This document shows positions 1 to 9,103 of a stretch of DNA of 64,000 nt, in pieces. The stretch comes from Chitinophagales bacterium. GTDB taxonomy: Bacteria; Bacteroidota; Bacteroidia; Chitinophagales; UBA10324. The notes beneath the pieces were generated by a model. It saw nothing but the letters and a program-made list of their open reading frames with translations. It did no database searches and was not told the DNA's origin. Position numbers and translations under genes: made by a program. The stretch lies in contig JANWWJ010000002.1 in NCBI GenBank assembly GCA_025056305.1, forward strand, positions 1 to 64,000, in the 5' to 3' direction. Within the stretch, counting starts at the first letter, position 1, and every line of letters begins with the position of its first letter.

Positions 1-205
1 CACCGGGTCTTTTTTAATTTCCCACCGTGTTTTTTTGGGGTGTTTTTTTTTTACCAACCGTTTTTTGTTTTTTTTTGGGGGGGGGGGCCACGGGCCCCCC
101 CCCCGCCCCCTTATGTTTTTTCCTAAATCTTCCCAAACTTCTATCGCATAACTGACCTGCTCAGAACATATCAGGCAAAACCCAATTAATAGAAGCAATT
201 TTAAA
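1..205. other. Low-complexity contig edge without genes
   Basis: No gene is visible here. Roughly the first 140 bases are homopolymer runs: several stretches of T, eleven G at 77-87 and ten C at 95-104 followed by five more C. Nothing else in the window resembles this. It looks like a low-quality read end or assembly edge rather than genuine sequence. The bases from about 140 to 205 look normal and form the 3' flank of the esterase gene. Confidence 0.7.
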
Positions 206-937
206 TCAAAAACGGGTCTCTAAGTAATATGGCAACATCCTCCTCCAGGAAGGCCAGTCATGCGGAATATCAGGACCCCAAATGTCCAGTTCATGGGGAA
301 TGGCTTTGCGGTGCAGAACTTCCGAAAAACGGCGACTGAAATCGGGATTTTCGTAGCTGCCGCTGCCCGTAACAATGTGTAAATGTGGTTTGCTCCGTAT
401 GGTTTGTAATATCGTATGATCAGTTAGATTAGGAATATAATGCATCGGACTATTGAAATACACTTCCATGTCGAAATAGCCTTTGGTATATTCCGTTAAA
501 TCATAAACGCCACTCATGGCAATGAATCCATCGAGCAGATCAGGACGTTTCAGGAATAAGTTGGCAGCGTGCAACGCACCAAATGAGGCACCGCTCACAT
601 ATATGGGTGTTTCCTGGCTGGTTTTATATTTAATAAAAGGCAATACTTCGTGATAGATGTATTCATTCCAACGGTTGTGTCGAAAGCCTTTTAAGGCAGG
701 ATCCACACCATCGTTGAGCCAGCTTTCTTTGTTGATGCTATCGACCGAAAACACTTTTACTTTTCCCGAATTGATAAGAGGAGCCAGCGCATCAATAAGC
801 TGAAACCGCTCGTACTCTAAATAATCGGCAGCCGCAGTGGGAACCAGCAGTAAAGCAAAACCATAATGACCATAGACGGCTATGGGCATCTCTCGGTGCA
901 AAGCCGGACTGAACCACGAGTGGATTTCCCTTCGCAT
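206..937 (-). CDS. Putative alpha/beta-hydrolase esterase
   Basis: A 243-residue serine hydrolase of the putative esterase (esterase D-like) group. The nucleophile elbow GASFG lies at residues 116-120 with Ser118 as predicted nucleophile. A C-terminal PHDWPSWR motif supplies the likely catalytic His226. No signal peptide is seen, so it is probably cytoplasmic. I chose the ATG at 937 because the in-frame upstream extension is cysteine-rich, unlike the family, and would begin only 9 bases after the glmS stop. It is the last gene of the minus-strand run GT5-DUF4270-glmS-esterase, 56 bases after glmS. The substrate cannot be inferred. Confidence 0.75.
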   Translation of the reverse strand: MRREIHSWFSPALHREMPIAVYGHYGFALLLVPTAAADYLEYERFQLIDALAPLINSGKVKVFSVDSINKESWLNDGVDPALKGFRHNRWNEYIYHEVLPFIKYKTSQETPIYVSGASFGALHAANLFLKRPDLLDGFIAMSGVYDLTEYTKGYFDMEVYFNSPMHYIPNLTDHTILQTIRSKPHLHIVTGSGSYENPDFSRRFSEVLHRKAIPHELDIWGPDIPHDWPSWRRMLPYYLETRF

Positions 938-993
938 AACAAAACAGTTAAGGGCGCAAAGATAGCAGTGTTCCCGAGGCCTCAACTGTCGGT

Positions 994-2832
994 CTATTCA
1001 ACCGTCACGCTTTTGGCCAGATTTCGAGGCTGATCAACGTTACAACCTCGTAACACGGCAATATGATAGGCCAACAGTTGCAAAGGAATGACGCTTAACA
1101 TCGGTGTTAGCGGCTCTTCCGTTTCCGGAATTTCAATGACAAATTCGGCCAGATTACGAATGCGATCGTCCCCCTTGGTCACTACAGCGATAATACGCCC
1201 TTTGCGGGCCTTGACTTCTTCAATGTTGCTGATGATCTTATCATAAGCCCCGCCTTTTGTAGCTAAGACTACTACCGGCATTTCTTCATCGATAAGGGCA
1301 ATAGGGCCATGCTTCATTTCAGCAGCCGGATAACCTTCTGCGTGTATATAGGAAATTTCCTTAAGTTTTAATGCTCCTTCAAGAGCCACAGGGAAATTAT
1401 AGCCACGACCCAAGTATAAAAAGTTGCGAGCCTCCTTAAAAAAATCAGCGATATAACGAATTTGATCGTTGGTTTTAAGTACCTCCTTGACCTTATCGGG
1501 GATGGCATCCAGTTCGTGGATAAGCTGATAGTACCGCGATTGCTTCAGCGTTCCTTTTTTGTTGGCAATCATCAAGGCCAACATACTGAGCACCGCTACC
1601 TGTGCGGTGAAGGCCTTTGTGGAGGCCACGCCTATTTCAGGTCCGGCATGGGTATAGCTACCCGCATCGGTGGCCCGTGCAATCGAAGAACCCACGACGT
1701 TACAGATTCCAAATACAATGGCTCCGTGACTTTTTCCTAAATGCACCGCGGCCAAAGTGTCGGCTGTTTCTCCGGATTGAGAAATGGCAATCATCAGATC
1801 GCCCCGATTGATGATGGGATTGCGATAGCGAAACTCACTGGCATATTCTACTTCAACCGGTATGCGGGCCAGATCTTCAATTAGGTATTCACCTACCACG
1901 CCGGCATGCCAGGAAGTACCACAACCCAAGATGGTGAGCTTATCGGCCTGGATGAGTCGTTGCTCGTATTCAGCAAACCCTCCCAGCTTAATCGTGCCGG
2001 TTTGCACATTAAGACGGCCCCGCATGCTGTCGCGGATCGAGTTGGGTTGCTCATAAATCTCTTTGAGCATGAAATGATCGAATCCCCCTTTTTCGATCAT
2101 CTCCAGCTTTAGCTCCAGCTCCTCGATGTAAGGGGTTCGCAACACATTGCCTATGGTGCGTACCTGAAGCTGACCATCGCGGTGCATGACAGCAATTTCC
2201 TCATCGTTGAGGTAAACCACATTGCGGGTGTGCTCTACGATTGGCGTAGCATCTGAAGCCACAAAGAATTCGCCATCACCCACTCCGATCACAAGAGGAC
2301 TACCTTTACGGGCAGCGATAAGACTATTGGCCTCGTGCCGCGACAAAATGACTATGGCATAAGCTCCTACTACCTCATGCAATGCAATCCGGACGGCTTC
2401 GGGTAAATCCACCCCTTCGTTTTGCTGAATATCTTCGATGAGGTGCACCAAAACTTCGGTGTCGGTTTCAGATTCAAAGCGATGCCCACGATGCCGGAGC
2501 TCTTCCTTAAGCGCTGCATAGTTTTCAATAATTCCATTATGGATGATGGCCAGCCCTTTGCTCGGGGAAAAATGGGGATGCGCATTGCGGTCGGTAGGAG
2601 CACCGTGTGTGGCCCAGCGGGTATGTCCTATGCCCACGGTTCCAGACGTGTCTTTGCCGGCACACATTTCCTCCAGGGAACTGACTTTACCAGCCTTTTT
2701 ATAAATCTTGATGTCGCCGTCCAATAAAGCAATACCGGTGCTGTCGTAACCCCGGTATTCTAAACGATGTAATCCTTTAATTAAAATAGGATATGCCTGC
2801 CGATGTCCAATATAGCCAATGATGCCACACAT
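994..2832 (-). CDS. glmS: Glucosamine-6-phosphate synthase (isomerizing)
   Basis: This 612-residue enzyme makes glucosamine-6-phosphate from fructose-6-phosphate and glutamine, the first step toward UDP-GlcNAc for peptidoglycan and lipopolysaccharide. The N-terminal class II glutamine amidotransferase domain starts MCGIIGY, so Cys2 becomes the nucleophile after Met removal. Two SIS sugar-isomerase domains follow, and the protein ends with the family hallmark PRNLAKSVTVE. The start is set by Cys2 and by a GGAGGGG Shine-Dalgarno-like stretch at 2837-2843. A longer frame to 2880 would destroy the amidotransferase active site. It lies 25 bases downstream of the DUF4270 gene, an order I recognise from many Bacteroidota. 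Confidence 0.97.
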   Translation of the reverse strand: MCGIIGYIGHRQAYPILIKGLHRLEYRGYDSTGIALLDGDIKIYKKAGKVSSLEEMCAGKDTSGTVGIGHTRWATHGAPTDRNAHPHFSPSKGLAIIHNGIIENYAALKEELRHRGHRFESETDTEVLVHLIEDIQQNEGVDLPEAVRIALHEVVGAYAIVILSRHEANSLIAARKGSPLVIGVGDGEFFVASDATPIVEHTRNVVYLNDEEIAVMHRDGQLQVRTIGNVLRTPYIEELELKLEMIEKGGFDHFMLKEIYEQPNSIRDSMRGRLNVQTGTIKLGGFAEYEQRLIQADKLTILGCGTSWHAGVVGEYLIEDLARIPVEVEYASEFRYRNPIINRGDLMIAISQSGETADTLAAVHLGKSHGAIVFGICNVVGSSIARATDAGSYTHAGPEIGVASTKAFTAQVAVLSMLALMIANKKGTLKQSRYYQLIHELDAIPDKVKEVLKTNDQIRYIADFFKEARNFLYLGRGYNFPVALEGALKLKEISYIHAEGYPAAEMKHGPIALIDEEMPVVVLATKGGAYDKIISNIEEVKARKGRIIAVVTKGDDRIRNLAEFVIEIPETEEPLTPMLSVIPLQLLAYHIAVLRGCNVDQPRNLAKSVTVE

Positions 2833-2857
2833 GAATCCCCTCCGCTTTAAGGTAAAG

Positions 2858-4180
2858 TTATTTGATTGGTGTGTAAACAAGAATAAGTTTCATGCGCGCT
2901 TGGTCGTTGCGACGCCCTCCGCCGGCTACCAATCGGCTGGCTACTTCAGCTCGGCGAAAAGGAATTAAAAACAACCCTCGATCCGGCGTTTTACCATCGA
3001 TGAGTTGCTGAATTTGTTGAGCTATGCTGAAGCGGTACTGAACATAAGAGCGACGGTCAATCGTAACCTTACGGATGGAAGTGCCGCCGAACTGCAAAGG
3101 ACCGGTAACATCTGGAAGGGAAATATCTTTTCCACTGCTGTCTACTGTAATGCAAACCAGTTGATCCGGAGGTGTAAAAATGCTGTCGGTCCGGTTTTCA
3201 TCTAACACACTGGTGATCACCAATTCTGCTTTGTTGATGACTACTTGTTTTAATTGACTCAGGGACGGAATCAAAAGTCGCGCCTTAACCCCAGCCGCCC
3301 CCTGCACAAATACCACACTATCACCCATGGGATTAGCATTAACTAAAAAGCTCTGCACCTGACTTTGCATGTAATTATGCCGGAAGTAGTTGGTCCTCAC
3401 TTCATTGGAGGTGATTGGGAAGGTGAAACGGAGCGAGTCTCGAGTCGGCGTGTGCCAATAGAGCCTTAAGCCACTTAGGCCCGATTGCAAGTTTACGTAG
3501 ATGATGCTGGCCCCATAAGGAGTAGCAAGGGTATCGGGCGCAACGCAGATTCCTTTGAAAAAATTTTTAAAGTTGCTGTCGGTCTTAAAATGCTCACTCC
3601 CTGACTGCTGCAACAGCCGTTGCCCCAACCGATCGCTAAGCCGTATGCGCAAATGTGGGGGCAATTTCCCTTCTGCCAACTGCAATGAATCTTTCCGGTT
3701 GGGAACATACAGAGTTTTTCGTCCTAAGGGCAAGTCCTCCACAGTAAACGAACGGGTAGAGAAGTAGCCTTCGGTTGGCTTAGGACGCATGGGCTCGGTG
3801 ACTTCGTAAACATGTAACGTTTGGGGGACCTGCGAATAGCCATAGACATTAACCACGTCCAACATCAACACCACCGAGTCCACAAAAAGGGTGTCCGGCA
3901 TACCAAAGTCCACATCGTTGGTTGGCAGGTTTAGTTCGGTGAAAAAAGCGGCATAGGATCGACCAAAGTACGGATCGAACATAACGCCGCACAAGTTGTT
4001 CACTGTGGAACTGGAAAGGATGGAATCTTCCGCCAGCGTATGCGTAATCAGGGTGAACGTATCGGTGTAAATGGCTCCAATGTCGTCGCTGCCTGGCAAT
4101 AGCTCTACCCCTAATTCCCCGAGCTTATTACAGGAAACGAAAAAAGCAGCCCCGATAGTGATAAAAAAGAATTTTTTCAA
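2858..4180 (-). CDS. DUF4270 family lipoprotein
   Basis: A protein of about 440 residues matching the Bacteroidota DUF4270 family, whose function is unknown. From the TTG at 4180 the N-terminus is a textbook lipoprotein signal, with a Lys-Lys start, a hydrophobic core and a lipobox ending FVSC. Cys17 is the predicted lipidated residue. The in-frame upstream TTG at 4246 would add 22 residues before the signal peptide and is less likely. The rest is beta-rich, with no catalytic motif I recognise. It sits between the glycogen-synthase-like gene and glmS. That neighbourhood suggests an envelope role, but nothing specific is shown. Confidence 0.8.
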   Translation of the reverse strand: MKKFFFITIGAAFFVSCNKLGELGVELLPGSDDIGAIYTDTFTLITHTLAEDSILSSSTVNNLCGVMFDPYFGRSYAAFFTELNLPTNDVDFGMPDTLFVDSVVLMLDVVNVYGYSQVPQTLHVYEVTEPMRPKPTEGYFSTRSFTVEDLPLGRKTLYVPNRKDSLQLAEGKLPPHLRIRLSDRLGQRLLQQSGSEHFKTDSNFKNFFKGICVAPDTLATPYGASIIYVNLQSGLSGLRLYWHTPTRDSLRFTFPITSNEVRTNYFRHNYMQSQVQSFLVNANPMGDSVVFVQGAAGVKARLLIPSLSQLKQVVINKAELVITSVLDENRTDSIFTPPDQLVCITVDSSGKDISLPDVTGPLQFGGTSIRKVTIDRRSYVQYRFSIAQQIQQLIDGKTPDRGLFLIPFRRAEVASRLVAGGGRRNDQARMKLILVYTPIK

Positions 4181-4254
4181 CCGTTGATGGACGATGTCAG
4201 GAAGATGATACCGCTGTAACGATTCGCAAAACAGAATCTTGTGCAAACGGTTGC

Positions 4255-5085
4255 TCAGCGTTTTAAGAGGGAACGATAAAACTCATGGTAAACCTTAGGA
4301 TATTCTTCACCGTTAACGTATTCCAAAACCGGTTTACCAGCCCCTTTAATAAAGGTCTTCAGCGAACGATCCAATTCTTTATCTGCCAAGATGGTGGCAT
4401 CAGCATGGGCTATGGCACCTTTGTTTAGGCCACTGAAATCGGCTTTGCGATAATGAGCAAAGTCTTGTTCACTGATGTTGCTGTGGATGATGGCTTTTTT
4501 CTGGAAAGAGGGCGCCAACGTACCTTCAAAGCCATGGTTGTAAACGGAATAAACCACCTTAGCGTTCTGAAACACCGGCTCACGCTTGTAAACGGTCTTC
4601 AGATACATAGGAATCAGGCTGGTCATCCATCCATGACAATGAATGATATCTGGTGGCCAGCCCCACTTTTTCACCGTTTCCAAGGCCCCTTTGCAGAAAA
4701 AGATCATACGCTCGGCATTATCGGCAAAGGGCTTTTTCTTTTCGTCGGTAAACTCAAATTTTCTTTTAAAAAATTCCTCGTTATCCAGAAAATAAACCTG
4801 TAAACGGGCTCCGGGCAAGCTGGCTACCTTAATAATGAGCGGATAATCATCATCGTCAATTATTATGTTCATGCCTGAAAGCCGGACAACTTCATGCAAA
4901 CGGTGTCGCCGCTCATTGATCGTGCCGAATCGGGGCATCAATACGCGGATTTCATTACCGGCATTCATGAGATGAATAGGTAACTGATGCGCAATACTGG
5001 CCATTTCACTGTGCATCAGGTAAGGCTTCATCTCCTGCGTGATGATCAGGATGCGCAGTTTTTTTTGATTTGCTATGTTAGGCAT
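4255..5085 (-). CDS. Glycogen/starch synthase catalytic-domain protein (GT5 N-terminal domain only)
   Basis: A 276-residue protein that aligns by eye with the N-terminal Rossmann domain of GT5 glycogen/starch synthases. It has a LRILIITQEMKPY opening, an HCHGW motif near the middle and the YSVYNHGFEG segment. The C-terminal GT-B domain that binds the nucleotide sugar is missing, so it is about half the length of a real glycogen synthase. This half-size form is common in Bacteroidota upstream of DUF4270 and glmS. Activity as a synthase is doubtful. I chose the ATG at 5085, because the upstream extension lacks family similarity. A promoter match lies at 5119-5152. Confidence 0.8.
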   Translation of the reverse strand: MPNIANQKKLRILIITQEMKPYLMHSEMASIAHQLPIHLMNAGNEIRVLMPRFGTINERRHRLHEVVRLSGMNIIIDDDDYPLIIKVASLPGARLQVYFLDNEEFFKRKFEFTDEKKKPFADNAERMIFFCKGALETVKKWGWPPDIIHCHGWMTSLIPMYLKTVYKREPVFQNAKVVYSVYNHGFEGTLAPSFQKKAIIHSNISEQDFAHYRKADFSGLNKGAIAHADATILADKELDRSLKTFIKGAGKPVLEYVNGEEYPKVYHEFYRSLLKR

Positions 5086-5118
5086 GAGGCAAAGAGCGTG
5101 GATAACTAAATGTGGCTG

Positions 5119-5152
5119 CAAAGATAATACAAAGAAACCGGTATCCATGCAA
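5119..5152 (-). promoter_or_regulatory. Bacteroidota-type promoter for the GT5-DUF4270-glmS operon
   Basis: On the minus strand a perfect TAnnTTTG element (TATCTTTG, 5119-5126) follows a TTG (5150-5152) with a 23-base gap, at the upper limit of the spacing reported for this phylum. Transcription would start about 30 bases before the GT5 start codon. Confidence 0.5.
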
Positions 5153-5258
5153 TATAAGCCATTTTAGCAGCGAAAATGTGTCCATCAAAGAGTAAATTCG
5201 CATTGAATTTCAATGTATTATATAAAAGCCTACCCCCACAATAAGGCAGATACAGGTC

Positions 5259-5292
5259 TTTGGCTTTTAACTTCGCTTATTTGCTGACTTTG
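5259..5292 (+). promoter_or_regulatory. Bacteroidota-type promoter for panC
   Basis: A TTTG at 5259-5262 and a near-consensus TGACTTTG at 5285-5292 (one mismatch to TAnnTTTG) are 22 bases apart. The element ends 13 bases before the panC ATG. It is divergent from the GT5 promoter. Confidence 0.45.
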
Positions 5293-5305
5293 CACCCTAC
5301 ATTAA

Positions 5306-6160
5306 ATGATCTTATTGAAAAAAGCTTCAGACCTCCAAAAATGGCTTTCAGAGTACCGCCGCGGCTGGCAAAAGTCAGTTGGATTTGTGCCCACAATGGG
5401 AGCCTTACACCAAGGTCACCTGGCCCTGGTTCAAAGATCCATGCAGGAAAATGAGTTGACCTGCTGCAGTATTTATGTAAACCCAACCCAATTCAACGAT
5501 GCTGATGATTTGGCAAATTATCCACGGCCTTTAGAAAGCGACATACGCTTGCTTGCTGAGGTGGGGTGTCAACTGTTGTTTCTTCCCGATGATGAAGAAA
5601 TTTACCCAACAGGCAAACAGCATCTTCATCAATATCCACTTTACCCGCTGGATCAAGTGCTGGAAGGTGCTTGCCGGCCTGGTCACTTTCAGGGAGTTGC
5701 TAATGTGGTTGATCGGCTTTTACACTTGGTACAGCCCGACGTGCTGTACTTAGGCCAAAAAGACTTTCAGCAAGTAAAGGTGATTGAGCGCCTTTTGACT
5801 TATCGAAACTATCAGGTACGATTAGTCATGTGTCCTACCGTGAGAGATTTGGGCGGTCTTGCCCTCAGTTCACGTAACGTGCGCCTATCAGCCGAACAAC
5901 GGCAGTTAGCCACGCAAATTTGGAAAGAGCTTACATGGATTGAAAACTACGGATTGAATTATCCTCTTCAAGAAGTGCGCAGCCAGGTAATCCGTCGCCT
6001 TAATGCCTTACCCGAAACTAAGGTCGATTACTTGGAGTGCTGCTTGGCGGACCGTTTCATTCCCATCGACCAATGGCCGAAAGGCGAAAAAGTTGTTTGG
6101 GTTACCGCCGTGACGATAGGAGGCGTGCGTTTGTTGGACAATGTGCTCATGGCCACCTGA
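5306..6160 (+). CDS. panC: Pantothenate synthetase (pantoate-beta-alanine ligase)
   Basis: This 284-residue cytoplasmic enzyme condenses pantoate with beta-alanine using ATP, the last step of pantothenate (coenzyme A precursor) synthesis. The nucleotide-binding HIGH-type motif is in MGALHQGH at residues 31-38, and the KMSKS-like loop reads LSSRNVRLS. YLGQKDFQQ is the conserved pantoate-site segment. Length is normal. The panD gene, which makes beta-alanine, follows after 39 bases, so two consecutive steps are encoded together. Confidence 0.97.
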   Translation: MILLKKASDLQKWLSEYRRGWQKSVGFVPTMGALHQGHLALVQRSMQENELTCCSIYVNPTQFNDADDLANYPRPLESDIRLLAEVGCQLLFLPDDEEIYPTGKQHLHQYPLYPLDQVLEGACRPGHFQGVANVVDRLLHLVQPDVLYLGQKDFQQVKVIERLLTYRNYQVRLVMCPTVRDLGGLALSSRNVRLSAEQRQLATQIWKELTWIENYGLNYPLQEVRSQVIRRLNALPETKVDYLECCLADRFIPIDQWPKGEKVVWVTAVTIGGVRLLDNVLMAT

Positions 6161-6185
6161 ACCGTTTTGCTGTGGCTGTAACCTT

Positions 6186-6193
6186 TACTTTTG
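6186..6193 (+). promoter_or_regulatory. -7 element (TACTTTTG) abutting panD
   Basis: A perfect match to TAnnTTTG ending 6 bases before the panD ATG at 6200. A TTTG lies 16 bases upstream (6166-6169), slightly tighter than usual. If used, the transcript would begin at or next to the start codon. Confidence 0.45.
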
Positions 6194-6199
6194 CACGCT

Positions 6200-6556
6200 A
6201 TGTTGATTGAGGTCGTCAAGTCTAAAATCCACCGCGTACGCGTCACCGATGCCAATATCGATTACATCGGGAGTATTACCATTGACGAAGAGCTCATGGA
6301 GGCGGCCAACCTCATCGAAAACGAAAAAGTTCAGGTCGTCAACATCAACAACGGCGAACGAATGGAGACCTACGTTATTAAGGGTGAGCGAGGCAGCGGC
6401 ACGGTATGCCTTAACGGTGCAGCCGCCCGCAAGGCGGTGGTAGGCGACTTGCTCATCATTATCTCCTATGCCATGATGAATTGGGAAGAGGCTCGTCGTT
6501 TCACTCCTGCCATCATATTTCCAGACCAGAATAACCGCCTGAGAGCGCAGCGGTGA
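6200..6556 (+). CDS. panD: Aspartate 1-decarboxylase proenzyme
   Basis: An 118-residue pyruvoyl-dependent enzyme that decarboxylates aspartate to beta-alanine, the PanC substrate. Counting from the ATG at 6200, the self-cleavage pair falls exactly at Gly24-Ser25 (YIGSITID), as in the well-studied enzyme. This both identifies the protein and fixes the start, whereas the TTG three codons upstream would shift the numbering. It overlaps the next gene by GTGA at 6553-6556, indicating translational coupling. Confidence 0.96.
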   Translation: MLIEVVKSKIHRVRVTDANIDYIGSITIDEELMEAANLIENEKVQVVNINNGERMETYVIKGERGSGTVCLNGAAARKAVVGDLLIIISYAMMNWEEARRFTPAIIFPDQNNRLRAQR

Positions 6557-7560
6557 GGCAGAAGCTTATTTCCCTACTGCGCATAGCCACTTTTTTGGGC
6601 ATTGGTATCGTGCTTTTGTGGCTGGTTGTACGTAATCAAGACCTTGGCGTCATCAAAAACAACCTGGCTTCAGCACATTGGGGTTGGGCGGTCTTGGCTT
6701 TGCTTTTTGGTTTCTTGAGCAATGTTTTCCGTGCCCTGCGGTGGAACATGCTCATCGCACCCCTGGGTTACAAACCGCGCCTGCTCAATACCTTCGGTTC
6801 GGTAATGGTGGGCTACATGGCCAATTTGGCTATCCCAAGGCTGGGAGAGCTAATGCGTTGTGCTTTGCTGAACCGTTACGACAAAATACCGGTAAACAAA
6901 CTTTTGGGTACCGTTGTAGCAGAACGAGCCATCGATGTGGCTACGATCCTGGTGCTGTTGGCCGTCGTAGTGGTGGTTGAATTTGATCGCATGAGTTCTT
7001 TTTCTTATCAGTTTGTTATTGAACCAATAACCCAACGCATGCAAAATGCCGCAAACCACCCGCTGCCCTTTTTTCTGTTTTGGCTTACGGCTTTAGCAAT
7101 CGTGCTTGTGGTGGGTTTACAGCTTTACAAGCGGGTGCGCCATTCCCGATTTTTTATCCGCATTCGTTACCTGATCCGAGGTTTTATGGCGGGCTTGCAA
7201 ACCTTTGGTCAACTTCGTAGGCGACATCTGTTCTTACTCTATACGGCATTGATCTGGTTTTTGTATATGATGATGTCGTATGTCTGCTTTTTCTGTTTTC
7301 CCCAAACCAGTCATTTAAACATGTGGGTGGCCCTGGCCGTTATGGTCTTCGGGGGTTTGGGCTGGGCTGCCCCGGTGCAAGGAGGTATCGGTACGTTTCA
7401 CATCATCGTAACACAGACGCTGGTGCTGTATGGCATTGCAGAAGCCAACGGCTTGGCTTACGCCATTCTTTCGCATGGCACTCAAGTAGCCGGCATGTTG
7501 CTTTTTGGGTTGCTTACTTTGGCCTTATTGCCTGTGCTGAACCGAAAAACAACCGCCTGA
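6553..7560 (+). CDS. YbhN/UPF0104-type multispanning membrane protein (lysylphosphatidylglycerol synthase transmembrane region)
   Basis: A 335-residue integral membrane protein with about eight hydrophobic segments, of the family annotated as the flippase-like transmembrane region of lysylphosphatidylglycerol synthases. The cytoplasmic synthase domain is absent, so it is not itself an aminoacyl-lipid synthase. Conserved features include the PRLGEL segment near residue 95 and the glycine-rich [10 protein letters not shown] near residue 275. It starts at a GTG overlapping the panD stop. This panC-panD-UPF0104 order recurs in Bacteroidota. The transported lipid, if any, is unknown. Confidence 0.85.
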   Translation: MRQKLISLLRIATFLGIGIVLLWLVVRNQDLGVIKNNLASAHWGWAVLALLFGFLSNVFRALRWNMLIAPLGYKPRLLNTFGSVMVGYMANLAIPRLGELMRCALLNRYDKIPVNKLLGTVVAERAIDVATILVLLAVVVVVEFDRMSSFSYQFVIEPITQRMQNAANHPLPFFLFWLTALAIVLVVGLQLYKRVRHSRFFIRIRYLIRGFMAGLQTFGQLRRRHLFLLYTALIWFLYMMMSYVCFFCFPQTSHLNMWVALAVMVFGGLGWAAPVQGGIGTFHIIVTQTLVLYGIAEANGLAYAILSHGTQVAGMLLFGLLTLALLPVLNRKTTA

Positions 7561-7566
7561 GGTGCT

Positions 7567-8061
7567 ATGAGCCCCTTCTGCAGCATGCGGCTTCAGGATA
7601 AGATTTGCAACCTAAACCAGCTCGAGCAGAAAGTGCATCAGTGGCGGCAACACGGAAAAAAAATCGTTTTTACCAATGGCTGTTTCGACTTGTTGCATGC
7701 AGGCCATTTACATCTGTTGCACCAGGCGCGCAGCTATGGCGACGTGCTCATTGTGGGTTTGAACGCCGATGCCTCAGTGCGACGGCTCAAGCCCGGCCGG
7801 CCTCTGGTAGCTGAGAACGATCGCCTGCAGCATTTAGCTGCCCTGGAAGCCGTGGATGCCGTCATCTTATTCCACGAAGACACACCGCTTGCCCTTATTG
7901 AGCGCATCCGACCCGATGTGCTGGTCAAAGGCGCCGATTACCGACCCGAAGAGGTGATAGGTAGAGATCTGGTGCATGCCTACGGTGGAACCGTTGCCCT
8001 GGTCCCCTTGTTGCCCGGCTACAGCACCACGGCGCTTATTGAACGCATAAAAAAAACCTAA
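7567..8061 (+). CDS. rfaE2: D-glycero-beta-D-manno-heptose 1-phosphate adenylyltransferase
   Basis: A 164-residue stand-alone version of the C-terminal (RfaE2) domain of HldE. It activates heptose-1-phosphate with ATP to ADP-heptose for lipopolysaccharide core synthesis. The nucleotidyltransferase motif TNGCFDLLHAGH (HxGH at residues 44-47) is followed by the LVKGADY and GYSTTALI segments typical of this enzyme. It begins six bases after the membrane protein gene and is probably co-transcribed. A glycerol-3-phosphate cytidylyltransferase is the main alternative, but the C-terminal GYSTT signature favours RfaE2. Confidence 0.92.
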   Translation: MSPFCSMRLQDKICNLNQLEQKVHQWRQHGKKIVFTNGCFDLLHAGHLHLLHQARSYGDVLIVGLNADASVRRLKPGRPLVAENDRLQHLAALEAVDAVILFHEDTPLALIERIRPDVLVKGADYRPEEVIGRDLVHAYGGTVALVPLLPGYSTTALIERIKKT

Positions 8062-8113
8062 ATATATAGTTTAGCGAAGACCCGTTTTGCAATCTTAAAT
8101 CCAATAATTCTGA

Positions 8114-8995
8114 ATGAGGATGAAATCGCGCAAAAACTGGTGGACAAAACTTACCACTCCCTACCGGCTGGTCCTGCTCAACGATGAAACCTTTGAGGAA
8201 GTTACCAGCTTTCAGCTTACGCGCATGAATGTGTATGTACTGGTCAGCACCGTTTTGGTCGTTATGGTGCTGATAACCGTATCGGCAATTGTATTCACAC
8301 CATTGAAAGAATACATTCCAGGATATGCTGATGTTGACACGCGCCAAACCGTCATGGAACTTAAGCTTCGTGCCGACAGCATGCAACGAGCCCTGGAATT
8401 GAGGGAACGATACCTCGAAAACATCCGCCGCATCATCAGTGGCGAGCTAAAACCATCCACGATTTACGACACTACCCTTAAAGTTCCCTTACGATCCGAT
8501 GTAGGGGAACCTGCTCGAGTATCGGAATCAGAAGTACAGCTGCGTAAAGAAGTAGAAAAGTTGGAACGCTTTACCATCTTACAGCAGCAAACCGTAGCGC
8601 TCAGGCAGCCAGCACGCCACTTAGTACATTTCTTTTTGCCGGTGCGGGGCGGTTATATCACGCAACCATTTGATGCTGCACGCAAGCATTTTGGTGTGGA
8701 TCTGGTTGCCGTAGAAAACGAGCCGATCAAGGCGGTTCTGGACGGAACGGTAATCTTTAGCGGATTTACTTCAGAAACGGGTTACACCATCATTGTGCAG
8801 CATGCACAAAACCTGCTATCGGTCTACAAGCACAACAGCTCCCTGCTGCGCGAGGCTGGAGACCATGTCAGAGCTGGCGACATCATCGCTATAATTGGAA
8901 ACACCGGTGAATACAGCACAGGACCGCACCTCCACTTTGAATTGTGGTACAACGGTATGCCCTTAGATCCTGCCCAATATCTGCCTCTTTCCTAA
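8114..8995 (+). CDS. M23 family metallopeptidase, membrane-anchored
   Basis: A 293-residue inner-membrane-anchored peptidoglycan endopeptidase of the LytM type. A basic N-terminus leads into a membrane helix at about residues 39-61, then a helical coiled-coil stalk (about 75-160), then the M23 domain. Zinc ligands are visible as His192 and Asp196 (HFGVD) and the HLHFE motif (His272 and His274), so it is predicted to be catalytically intact. The bactofilin gene follows directly. M23 peptidase-bactofilin pairs are known to shape cell walls in other bacteria, and the same partnership is plausible here. Confidence 0.92.
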   Translation: MRMKSRKNWWTKLTTPYRLVLLNDETFEEVTSFQLTRMNVYVLVSTVLVVMVLITVSAIVFTPLKEYIPGYADVDTRQTVMELKLRADSMQRALELRERYLENIRRIISGELKPSTIYDTTLKVPLRSDVGEPARVSESEVQLRKEVEKLERFTILQQQTVALRQPARHLVHFFLPVRGGYITQPFDAARKHFGVDLVAVENEPIKAVLDGTVIFSGFTSETGYTIIVQHAQNLLSVYKHNSSLLREAGDHVRAGDIIAIIGNTGEYSTGPHLHFELWYNGMPLDPAQYLPLS

Positions 8996-9043
8996 AGGCA
9001 CAATTTTTTCTTGTGGCCGTGTGGAAAACTCTGGCCCCCTGGC

Positions 9044-9051
9044 TAACTTTG
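9044..9051 (+). promoter_or_regulatory. -7 element (TAACTTTG) upstream of bactofilin
   Basis: A perfect TAnnTTTG match between the M23 peptidase and bactofilin genes. No TTG is seen 17-23 bases upstream. It would allow bactofilin to be transcribed apart from the peptidase. Confidence 0.35.
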
Positions 9052-9103
9052 CCAGCCTTGATTGAAAAATAATCTTACCTTAACAAGTCCAAAATACCGC
9101 CCC

